DNA from: Pseudomonas sp. TH43
GTDB lineage: Bacteria > Pseudomonadota > Gammaproteobacteria > Pseudomonadales > Pseudomonadaceae
Reading direction: 5' to 3'
DNA length: 64,000 nucleotides
NCBI RefSeq assembly: GCF_016650635.1
Contig: NZ_JAEKFI010000005.1
Span: forward strand, 310,001-374,000
Each line of letters begins with the position of its first letter. The first letter of the stretch is position 1. Under the pieces are notes generated by a model. That model was not told the origin of the DNA. It ran no database searches and worked only from the letters and a program-made list of their open reading frames with translations. Both the position numbers and the translations under genes were made by a program. Of this stretch, positions 57,734 through 64,000 are shown in pieces.

Positions 57734-57748
57734 GTGTTGCCGCTGCAA

Positions 57749-58576
57749 TCATTTCGCCTGGTAGATGATCCCCGGGCTGCACTGAACCATCTGGTAATGA
57801 TCCGGCAAACCGTTCAACGCTTCGGAAGCGCCAAGGAACAGATAACCGCCCGGCTTCAACGTACTGTGAATGCGCAACAGGATGTCTTTCTTCACTTCCG
57901 CAGAGAAGTAGATCAACACGTTGCGGCAGAACACGATGTCGAACTTGCCCAGGGCGGCGTAGCTGTCGAGCAAGTTGAACGAGCGGAACTCCACTCGGTT
58001 CTTGATCGGCGCCTTGATCACCCAACGCCCCGGCCCTTTCGGGTCGAAGTAACGCTGCAGGCGTTCCGGCGACAAACCGCGACCGATCGCCAGGCTGTCG
58101 TACTCGCCAGTCTTGCAGTTGGTCAGCATCAGGCCGGACAGATCAGTGGCAACGATCTGCACACCCATCTTCAACTGGCCCAGGTTGCTGCGTTCGAACT
58201 CGTCGATCGACATCGACAGCGAGTACGGCTCCTGACCCGACGAACAAGCCGCCGACCAGATCCGCAGACGCTGGTTCGGCGCAGCCTTGATCGCTTCAGG
58301 CAATACCTTGTTCTTCAAGACTTCAAACGGATAGGTATCACGAAACCACAGGGTTTCGTTGGTCGTCATGGCATCGACCACCTGCTCGCGCAAACCACTG
58401 CGCGGCTGGGTCTGGATGCGCTGAACCAGCTCACCCAGGGACTTGATGCCTTGCTGCTCCATCAGTTTGTTGAGACGGCTCGAGACCAGGTACTGCTTGT
58501 TTTCACCGAGCAAAATGCCACAGGCTTTTTCCAGGAAGACCCGGAACTGTTCGAAATCCAAATTACCCGTAGACAA
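57749..58576 (-). CDS. cheR: Chemotaxis protein methyltransferase CheR
   Basis: A 275-residue SAM-dependent enzyme that methylates glutamates of chemoreceptors. The N-terminal helical domain (FEQFRVFLEKACGILLGENKQYLVSSRLNKLMEQQGIKS) and the SAM-binding core (RIWSAACSSGQEPYSLSM; FDIVFCRNVLIYFSAEVKKDIL) are canonical. The start is a TTG at 58576 preceded by AGAGGCGG; no ATG is available nearby and homology supports this start. It follows cheV by 46 bases and ends at a terminator. Confidence 0.94.
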   Translation of the reverse strand: MSTGNLDFEQFRVFLEKACGILLGENKQYLVSSRLNKLMEQQGIKSLGELVQRIQTQPRSGLREQVVDAMTTNETLWFRDTYPFEVLKNKVLPEAIKAAPNQRLRIWSAACSSGQEPYSLSMSIDEFERSNLGQLKMGVQIVATDLSGLMLTNCKTGEYDSLAIGRGLSPERLQRYFDPKGPGRWVIKAPIKNRVEFRSFNLLDSYAALGKFDIVFCRNVLIYFSAEVKKDILLRIHSTLKPGGYLFLGASEALNGLPDHYQMVQCSPGIIYQAK

Positions 58577-58622
58577 TGATGCCGCCTCTTAAATCGTGTT
58601 GACCGCCAGGGGCAAAAGGCCC

Positions 58623-59555
58623 CTAGCTGATATCTGCTGCTTTGATCCGGTCGACTACCCGGGATGCCAGGTCATCAGGGCGGAATTTGGCCAGGAAGTC
58701 ATCGGCACCGACTTTCTTGACCATCGCCTGATTGAATACCCCGGACAACGAAGTATGCAGGATGATATGAAGCTTTTGCATGCGCGGGTCGCCGCGGATC
58801 TCCGCCGTCAGGGTGTACCCGTCCATCTCCGGCATCTCGATGTCGGAGATCATCATCAGGAACTCTTCTTCCGGCTTCTTGCCTTCATCGACCAGCTTGC
58901 GCAGGTAATCCAGCGCCTGCTTGCCGTCGTTCAACGCCACGACTTCGACGCCGATCGTTTGCAGACAGCGCGTAACCTGTTTGCGTGCCACCGACGAGTC
59001 ATCGACCGTCAGCACTCGCAGCGACAACGCTTTGGTCTGGGTCTCGACATCGACCACGCCCACCGAAATCGCTTCCGGCGTCGGCGCAACTTCCGCCAGC
59101 ACCTTCTCGACGTCGATGATTTCGACTAACTGATTGTCCACCCGAGTCACAGCGGTCAGATAATGATCGCGACCCGTGCCCTTGGGCGGCGGATGAATCT
59201 CTTCCCAGTTCATGTTGACGATGCGCTCCACCGAGCGGACCAGGAAACCCTGGGTCTTGGTGTTGTACTCCGTGATGATCACGAACGGATTGTTCTTGTC
59301 TTTCAACGCTCCGGAACCGGTCGCCATTGCCAGATCAAGGATCGGAATGGTCGCCCCCCGAATATTCGCCACCCCGCACACGACAGGACTGGACTTGGGC
59401 ATCAACGTCAGCGACGGGCATTGCAGCACTTCCCGTACTTTGAACACGTTGATTCCATAGAGCTGCTGACCGTCGAGACGGAACAACAACAGCTCCAGGC
59501 GATTCTGCCCCACCAGTTGCGTGCGCTGGTTCACCGAATCCATTACACCAGCCAT
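58623..59555 (-). CDS. cheV: Chemotaxis coupling/response regulator protein CheV
   Basis: A 310-residue cytosolic protein with an N-terminal CheW domain (residues about 18-155, RLELLLFRLDGQQLYGINVFKVREVL; GVANIRGATIPILDL) and a C-terminal receiver (VLTVDDSSVARKQV; phospho-Asp in MMISDIEMPEMDGYTL). It couples receptors to CheA and may act as a phosphate sink. AGGAG precedes the ATG. It is divergent from flgA and first in cheV-cheR, the P. aeruginosa PA3348-PA3353 arrangement. Confidence 0.94.
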   Translation of the reverse strand: MAGVMDSVNQRTQLVGQNRLELLLFRLDGQQLYGINVFKVREVLQCPSLTLMPKSSPVVCGVANIRGATIPILDLAMATGSGALKDKNNPFVIITEYNTKTQGFLVRSVERIVNMNWEEIHPPPKGTGRDHYLTAVTRVDNQLVEIIDVEKVLAEVAPTPEAISVGVVDVETQTKALSLRVLTVDDSSVARKQVTRCLQTIGVEVVALNDGKQALDYLRKLVDEGKKPEEEFLMMISDIEMPEMDGYTLTAEIRGDPRMQKLHIILHTSLSGVFNQAMVKKVGADDFLAKFRPDDLASRVVDRIKAADIS

Positions 59556-59611
59556 GCCCAGACTCCTACATCAACGCCAAGTGTTGTTGCGACGCACATT
59601 CATTGCTAAAC

Positions 59612-59625
59612 GGCACGGCGCTTGC
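59612..59625 (+). promoter_or_regulatory. Sigma54-like promoter immediately before flgA
   Basis: GGCACG-GCGC-TTGC has GG and GC exactly ten bases apart. The predicted transcription start (about 59637) falls one base before the annotated flgA ATG. Confidence 0.7.
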
Positions 59626-59637
59626 TTTTTAACTCGT

Positions 59638-60399
59638 ATGAACGCTCAAACGACATTTTTCCGACGCCTGACATCACCCCTCCGCAGAGGGCTTTGTGTG
59701 GCGTCCGCCATTTGCTGCTTTTTCGCTGGCAGCCCTGCCATTGCTGATGCGGTTACCTTGCCTGACATGCTTATCGGCGTCACTCAGGGCTTTCTTGAGT
59801 TCACCGTAGAAGACTATCTGGCTACCAGTCAAACAGAAGGCCGCTACGAAATCGAAGTCAAACAGCTCGATCCACGTATGCGCATGCCTATGTGCGACAA
59901 GGAATTGACAGCCTCTTTGGAGAGTCCGGCACGTCCTTTGGGCCGCGTAACGGTGAAGGTTCGCTGTGAGGGAACCTCGCCCTGGACCGTGTTCGTGCCC
60001 GCTCAAGTCCGCCTGTTTCGCGAGATTGTCACCACCACCCGGCCCCTCAAACGCGCCGGAATTATCGAGCCGCAGGACGTGACCTTGCGTGAACGCGACG
60101 TCAGCCTGATCAATCAAGGCTTTCTGACCTCGGTGGACGAAGCCATCGGGCAAAAATTAACCCGACCAACGGTCGCCGATCAGGTGATTACTCTGGTCCA
60201 TCTGGAACAGGCAGAAGTCATTCGTAAAGGCGATCAAGTGGTCATCACCGCCCGCAGCGGCACGCTTGCCGTGCGGATGCCGGGCGAAGCGCTGTCCAAC
60301 GGCGGCTTGAAAGAACAGATCCGGGTGAAAAACCTTAATTCGCAACGGGTCATCAAGGCGCAAGTCACCGCGCCCGGCCAAGTGGAAGTGGCGATGTAG
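59638..60399 (+). CDS. flgA: Flagellar P-ring assembly chaperone FlgA
   Basis: A 253-residue periplasmic chaperone for P-ring (FlgI) assembly. The signal peptide with an Arg-rich N-region (FFRRLTSPLRRGLCVASAICCFFAGSPAIA-DA) is followed by a SAF-type beta-clip fold (RAGIIEPQDVTLRERDVSLINQGFLTSVDEAIGQKLTRPTVADQVIT) and C-terminal IRVKNLNSQRVIKAQVTAPGQVEV. The ATG at 59638 gives the best signal peptide, but the sigma54 promoter would leave almost no leader. A GTG at 59698 with AGAGG upstream is the alternative and gives a short, uncharged signal sequence. Confidence 0.9.
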   Translation: MNAQTTFFRRLTSPLRRGLCVASAICCFFAGSPAIADAVTLPDMLIGVTQGFLEFTVEDYLATSQTEGRYEIEVKQLDPRMRMPMCDKELTASLESPARPLGRVTVKVRCEGTSPWTVFVPAQVRLFREIVTTTRPLKRAGIIEPQDVTLRERDVSLINQGFLTSVDEAIGQKLTRPTVADQVITLVHLEQAEVIRKGDQVVITARSGTLAVRMPGEALSNGGLKEQIRVKNLNSQRVIKAQVTAPGQVEVAM

Positions 60400-60486
60400 A
60401 AAACTGGCGCTGATCCCGGCTGTTCCCTAAACTGTGCCGCAGCAGGACACGCGCCGGCGCATGCAAGGCTCATTGGTAAATGCGCC

Positions 60487-60513
60487 TAAAGTTTTCCAGG
60501 GGATGGCCGAAAA
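60487..60513 (+). promoter_or_regulatory. Sigma28 (FliA) promoter of flgM
   Basis: TAAAGTTT-N11-GCCGAAAA matches the FliA consensus TAAAGTTT-N11-GCCGATAA at all but one base. It is 36 bases before the flgM ATG. Confidence 0.88.
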
Positions 60514-60548
60514 CATGGCAAGCGTCCAAATTCCCAGAGGTTTTTATC

Positions 60549-60875
60549 ATGGTCATCGATTTCAGCCGTTTGAACAGTTCCTCGTCACTTACAGGCAGTA
60601 CACGTACCAGCGCGCCTAAGGAAACAGCCGAAAACGGCACTTCCGCACCGCTGAATACCCAGGCCGAACCGGCCAGTACCGCAAAAAGCGGGGAATCGGT
60701 ACACCTCAGCAATGAGGCTCAACAGTTGCAGAAGGTCACTGACAAGCTGCGCGATCAGCCTGCTGTCGACAAAGCCCGTGTGGCCGAGTTGAAAGCCGCG
60801 ATTGCCGATGGCAGCTATAAAGTCGACAGCAACCGTGTAGCCAGCAAACTGCTCAACTTCGAAGCCCAGCGCTAG
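60549..60875 (+). CDS. flgM: Anti-sigma28 factor FlgM
   Basis: A 108-residue protein that holds FliA inactive until the hook is complete, then is exported. The N-terminus MVIDFSRLNSSSSLTG is followed by a low-complexity Ser/Thr/Ala linker and the FlgM core (SVHLSNEAQQLQKVTDKLRDQPAVDKARVAELKAAIADGSYKVDSNRVASKLLNFE). AGAGG precedes the ATG. A FliA promoter lies just upstream, giving the usual autoregulatory loop. flgN follows after 48 bases. Confidence 0.94.
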   Translation: MVIDFSRLNSSSSLTGSTRTSAPKETAENGTSAPLNTQAEPASTAKSGESVHLSNEAQQLQKVTDKLRDQPAVDKARVAELKAAIADGSYKVDSNRVASKLLNFEAQR

Positions 60876-60923
60876 GCTTTTGCCGGCGCCAGGCTTTTGG
60901 ACGCTTAAAACCCAAGGCCAGCC

Positions 60924-61391
60924 ATGCACGACACTAACTTACTGCAACTGATCAACGACGACTTTGCTCCAGCTCAAGATTTGCTGGAGTTACTGCAAAC
61001 CGAGGCCCTCGCTTTGCACGGTCGTGACATGCCACTGCTGGAAGAAATTCTGGCGCGCAAACAGGCGTTGATCATTCTGCTTGAACAGCATGGCCGCAAG
61101 CGCAGCGAAATCCTCGCCAGCCTTGGCCTGTCGACTGATCGCCAGGGCCTCGAGCAACTGGCCGGCCAGTCGAGCATTGGCGCGCAGCTGTTGACGCAAG
61201 GTGACGCATTGACCGATCTCATCGCTCAGTGCCAGGCCGCCAACGTCAAGAATGGCCAGTCGATCCAGATCCAGCAGGCCACCACGGCCAATCAGCTGAA
61301 AATCCTCACGGGCGGCGAACCGCCAGCGCTTTATGACGCTAGCGGCACTTTCGCCAAACCTGCCAAGCCGCGTACGCTCAGCCAGGCGTGA
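60924..61391 (+). CDS. flgN: Flagellar export chaperone FlgN
   Basis: A 155-residue helical chaperone for the hook-filament junction proteins FlgK and FlgL. Helices DFAPAQDLLELLQTEALALHGRDMPLLEEILARKQALIILLEQHGRKRSEIL and the C-terminal VKNGQSIQIQQATTANQLKILTGG segment are typical. It lies between flgM and flgZ, all in one direction. Confidence 0.92.
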   Translation: MHDTNLLQLINDDFAPAQDLLELLQTEALALHGRDMPLLEEILARKQALIILLEQHGRKRSEILASLGLSTDRQGLEQLAGQSSIGAQLLTQGDALTDLIAQCQAANVKNGQSIQIQQATTANQLKILTGGEPPALYDASGTFAKPAKPRTLSQA

Positions 61392-61483
61392 GCCATTCGA
61401 TGGCCCTGCACTATCAACACGTGAAACATGCTGGCAAAATGCTGGCTAGTCATCGTCAAATTTTGTCTGGAGATTGAGAAAAC

Positions 61484-62230
61484 GTGCCAAACGCCCTAAG
61501 CGCGGATGATGCTCCGCAGCCACCAAAGGTGCTCACCACGCCACTGGAAATCTCCAGCAACCTGCGCCAACTGCAAGATAGCCACGACCCGCTGATCATC
61601 ACGTTCCACGAACGCAGCCAGCGCTTCCAGAGCTACCTGATCAAAGTCGACCGCGACAGCGCTTCGATTGCCCTCGACGAAATGATTCCGCGCGATGGCG
61701 AACGCTTTCTGCTCGCCGGCGAACCGTTCCGGGTCGAAGGTTTCCATGAAGGCGTGCGCATCGCCTGGGAATGCACCGGCACCCTGAACATCGAAGAATC
61801 CGAAGGCGACCGCTTTTACACCGGCGAAATGCCGACCGAAGTGGTTTACCACCAGCGCCGCAATGCATTTCGCGCCGCATTGAAACTGACCGACCTGGTC
61901 AGCGTTGAACTCGGCGGCGAAAAGCTCAAGGCGCCGATCAACGGCAAACTGCTGGATATTTCCGCCACCGGCTGCAAGTTGCGTTTTGAGGGCGACATCA
62001 CTGATCGCCTGCAGCTGGGTCAGGTCTACGACCGCATGATCGCCCCGCCGCTGTTCGGCAACCAGCCGACTTCGGTCGAACTGCGTTACCTGCACTTCGA
62101 AGAAAAACTCAACATCACCTTTGCCGGCCTGCGCTTCCACAACATCAGTGGCCAGGCAGCCCGCAATGTTGAGCGTTTTGTTTATCAATTGCAGCGTGAA
62201 GCACGGCGTTTCGACAAAGACGATATGTGA
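61484..62230 (+). CDS. flgZ: Flagellar brake protein with PilZ domain (YcgR/FlgZ)
   Basis: A 248-residue cyclic-di-GMP effector. The N-terminal YcgR domain covers about residues 15-118. The PilZ domain has the c-di-GMP-binding RxxxR (Arg126-Arg130 in YHQRRNAFRA) and DISATGCKLRF motifs. On binding c-di-GMP it slows the flagellar motor. It starts with GTG; GGAG is somewhat distant (about 14 bases), with GAG closer. Its position after flgMN matches FlgZ in other fluorescent pseudomonads. A terminator follows. Confidence 0.92.
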   Translation: MPNALSADDAPQPPKVLTTPLEISSNLRQLQDSHDPLIITFHERSQRFQSYLIKVDRDSASIALDEMIPRDGERFLLAGEPFRVEGFHEGVRIAWECTGTLNIEESEGDRFYTGEMPTEVVYHQRRNAFRAALKLTDLVSVELGGEKLKAPINGKLLDISATGCKLRFEGDITDRLQLGQVYDRMIAPPLFGNQPTSVELRYLHFEEKLNITFAGLRFHNISGQAARNVERFVYQLQREARRFDKDDM

Positions 62231-62245
62231 TTGGTAGCGACAAAT

Positions 62246-62281
62246 AAAAAGGGCAGTCCTTGGCGGGACTGCCCTTTTTTA
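62246..62281 (+). terminator. Intrinsic terminator of flgAMNZ region
   Basis: AAAAAGGGCAGTCC-TTGGC-GGGACTGCCCTTTTTT: a perfect nine-base GC stem with T-run, 16 bases after flgZ. Confidence 0.93.
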
Positions 62282-62310
62282 TGCCTCGCGGTAGCAGGAC
62301 CAATAAATTC

Positions 62311-62446
62311 CCTGTGGCGAGGGGATTTATCCCCGTTGGTCTGCGAAGCGGCGCCAAATCCTGACTGCACAGTGTTCCTGTTAAACCGAGCTGGAGGGTT
62401 TTGCGACTGTGTGCAGCCTAACGGGGATAAATCCCCTCGCCACAGG
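62311..62446. repeat. Inverted intergenic repeat (GTGGCGAGGGGA type)
   Basis: CCTGTGGCGAGGGGATTTAT from 62311 mirrors ATAAATCCCCTCGCCACAGG ending at 62446, a perfect 20-base outer arm between convergent flgZ and the MFS gene. Confidence 0.85.
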
Positions 62447-62459
62447 AATGCATTTCCCT

Positions 62460-63836
62460 TCAGGGTCTGGCGCCACTGATGTCTGGCGTCGGATGATCGT
62501 CTACATCATCGGATGCAACTGCCACGACAGGCTCAATCTGCACTTCAGGCTCCACTTCCGGCTCAGGCTCAACCGGGGTCTGCATCTGCTCCTGAACCAC
62601 CTGCTCATCCACCCGCGGATCCAGCGCCGCCACCAGCGGCGAACTCGACATGCTGTCCGGCATGGCCACGTGATGCAGCGGCGCATCGTCGACCTGATGC
62701 AGATTGGTCACCGCCTTCGGCCGAATCCGCCACACCAGCACCAACGCAAAAAAGCTGAAGAACGCATACAGACTCTGGCTGCCGAGAAACTTCATCAGCA
62801 CGCCCGCAAGCAACGGCCCGATACTCGCACCAACGCCGTAGGTCACCAACAGCATGGCCGTCAGCGAGACTCGACGATCACCTTCGACGTGGTCATTGGA
62901 GAACGCCACCGCCAGCGGATACAGACAGAATTGCACCAGCGAACACAGGAAGCCGACCACGAACAGCACCTCCAGCGGAACCTGCGGCAATATCGCCAAG
63001 GGCAAGGCCGCCACCGCCAGAAACCCGGCAAAACAGCGAATCAACAGCGCTCGATCATAACGGTCAGATAACCAACCCAACGGCCACTGCACCAGCAATC
63101 CGGCAAAAATGCAGCTACCCATGAACAGACCGACCTGCTCGGTCGACAGTCCCTGCTGCGAGGCATACAGCGGCGCCAGGCCGTAGAACGAGCCGATGAT
63201 CAGGCCCGCTCCGAGCACCGTACTCAGCGACTGCGGGACACGTTTGATAAAGAAGCGTGGCTCCATCGGCGCCGGGTGCAGTGGCGCCGGGTGAATCCGC
63301 CGGGTCAAGGTCACCGGCACCAGACACAGCGCGAAGCACAGGGCGACCAGCATAAGCAATTCCAGACCCAGCCCGGGGTGCATGACCAGAATCAGCTGGC
63401 CCAAGACCAGACCCAGATACGAGGCGATCATGTAGCCGCTGAACACCAGACCACGCTGATTGGCCTCCGCCTGCTCGTTGAGCCAGCTCTCGATCACCAT
63501 GTATTGGCACATCATGCCCAGACCAACGATCGTCCGCAGCACCAGCCACGCCGGCAGCCAGTCGACCAGCCCGTGGCCGAGCACCGCCGCACCGACGATC
63601 CCGGCACACGCCGAGTAAGCGCGGATATGCCCAACCCTGGCAATCAGCCGGTGGCCAATCTTGCCGCCCAGCACCAGGCCAAAATAGTTGGCCGCCATCA
63701 GTGCACCGACCCAAAGTCCGTCGACATGGTCAGCGGCCAGACGCAGCGCCAGATAAGTAGATAGAAGGCCCGAGCCGATCAACATCATCAGCGAGGCAAA
63801 ATACAGCGCTCGAAAGGATTTCCAGATTTGGCGCAT
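62460..63836 (-). CDS. MFS transporter
   Basis: A 458-residue inner-membrane permease with about twelve hydrophobic segments over residues 10-385. The A-motif-like loop GGKIGHRLIARVGHIR lies after TM2, and GWLSDRYDRALLIR occupies the equivalent place in the second half. It has a long acidic C-terminal tail (VDEQVVQEQMQTPVEPEPEVEPEVQIEP, about 70 residues) with no transmembrane helix, unusual for the family. The substrate is unknown; it resembles YfkF/YcaD-type MFS proteins. It stands alone, convergent with flgZ. Confidence 0.87.
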   Translation of the reverse strand: MRQIWKSFRALYFASLMMLIGSGLLSTYLALRLAADHVDGLWVGALMAANYFGLVLGGKIGHRLIARVGHIRAYSACAGIVGAAVLGHGLVDWLPAWLVLRTIVGLGMMCQYMVIESWLNEQAEANQRGLVFSGYMIASYLGLVLGQLILVMHPGLGLELLMLVALCFALCLVPVTLTRRIHPAPLHPAPMEPRFFIKRVPQSLSTVLGAGLIIGSFYGLAPLYASQQGLSTEQVGLFMGSCIFAGLLVQWPLGWLSDRYDRALLIRCFAGFLAVAALPLAILPQVPLEVLFVVGFLCSLVQFCLYPLAVAFSNDHVEGDRRVSLTAMLLVTYGVGASIGPLLAGVLMKFLGSQSLYAFFSFFALVLVWRIRPKAVTNLHQVDDAPLHHVAMPDSMSSSPLVAALDPRVDEQVVQEQMQTPVEPEPEVEPEVQIEPVVAVASDDVDDHPTPDISGARP

Positions 63837-63905
63837 CGGCGTTCCGAGCGGCTCCTTGCAGTAAATACCGGACTCTCAAAACGATAGTCCGGTGGCGACG
63901 GTTCG

Positions 63906-64000
63906 TCAGGCCTGGGCTGCTAGAACACGCCTTTCCCAGGGAGTAATTTCATCAAAGAAGCTGGTCAACTCCATGGTCTTCGAAGCGATGTAGCCTTCGA
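63906..64000 (-). CDS. Partial CDS, C-terminus resembling glutamine synthetase family
   Basis: Only the last 31 codons are in the window, ending MELTSFFDEITPWERRVLAA..., stop TGA at 63906-63908. The pattern A-K-x-x-E-L-x-x-F-x-x-x-I-T-x-x-E resembles the C-terminus of PuuA-type glutamine synthetase-like enzymes. That is suggestive only. Confidence 0.4.
   Translation of the reverse strand, partial: EGYIASKTMELTSFFDEITPWERRVLAAQA

Noticed and set aside
59556..59637. A possible FliA promoter for cheV on the minus strand (TAAA...GCCGTTTA)
   Set aside because: The spacing is two bases short and the -10 differs from GCCGATAA, so it is not supported.
62409..63071. A His/Gln/Arg-rich frame antisense to the MFS gene
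   Set aside because: The composition is typical of a shadow frame; the membrane protein on the minus strand is convincing.

Overview
The window looks like chromosomal DNA of a Pseudomonas of the fluorescens group. Supporting signs are the oprH-phoP-phoQ operon, gacS beside ldhA, the fabA-fabB pair beside a GacS-like hybrid kinase, a class Ia nrdA with two ATP-cones, the flgBCDE / cheVR / flgAMNZ cluster, high GC content, GTG starts, and dense intergenic REP-type repeats (cores such as GAGCCTGCTCGCGAA and GAGGGGATTTATCCCCG). No rRNA, tRNA or CRISPR array was seen. No gene is obviously phage-derived; the only mobile element recognised is one IS110-family insertion sequence.

Layout. 1-8.4 kb: a minus-strand block with an AI-2E-type permease, a DUF4892 protein, two alpha/beta hydrolases, a hotdog thioesterase with an acyl-CoA ligase, sixA, DUF4389 and gpsA. 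8.6-15.5 kb: a plus-strand run of TonB-dependent receptor, periplasmic binding-like protein and hybrid histidine kinase, then fabA-fabB. 15.9-23.5 kb: a small orphan, an unusual nitrilase-like orphan, then DUF2058, mazG, relA, rlmD and cysM. 23.7-31.4 kb: a two-component pair, gacS, ldhA and small zinc-ribbon and lipoprotein genes. 31.6-41.2 kb: a thioredoxin-like lipoprotein, arsC-wrbA-DUF2069, a glycosylase, ttcA, a Yip1 protein, sprT, a CaiB-type enzyme, dctA and an AraC regulator. 41.7-48.8 kb: phoQ-phoP-oprH, a dienelactone hydrolase, pcpS and an RstBA-like pair. 49.5-52.4 kb: nrdA. 52.6-53.9 kb: the IS110 element. 54.4-62.2 kb: flagellar and chemotaxis genes. 62.5-64 kb: an MFS transporter and the 3' end of another gene.

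How the genes work together. The window is rich in signalling: five histidine kinases (PA1611-like, PirS-like, GacS, PhoQ, RstB-like), three OmpR-type response regulators and relA. GacS and the PA1611-like kinase both belong to the Gac/Rsm network that switches between motile and sessile lifestyles. FlgZ (PilZ) and the sigma54/sigma28-controlled flagellar genes are typical outputs of such signalling. Several promoters can be read directly: sigma54 sites before dctA, flgB and flgA; a sigma28 site before flgM; a three-fold 11-bp-spaced repeat before oprH; and NrdR-type boxes plus a DnaA box before nrdA.

The most striking system is the IS110 element at 52628-53853. Its non-coding left end folds into a 5' stem-loop and two internal loops. 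These loops carry short guide matches to its own insertion site (core CT) and to its own right end, which is the architecture of an IS110 bridge RNA. An uninterrupted copy of the target repeat lies at 4089-4123, so the insertion can be reconstructed within this window.
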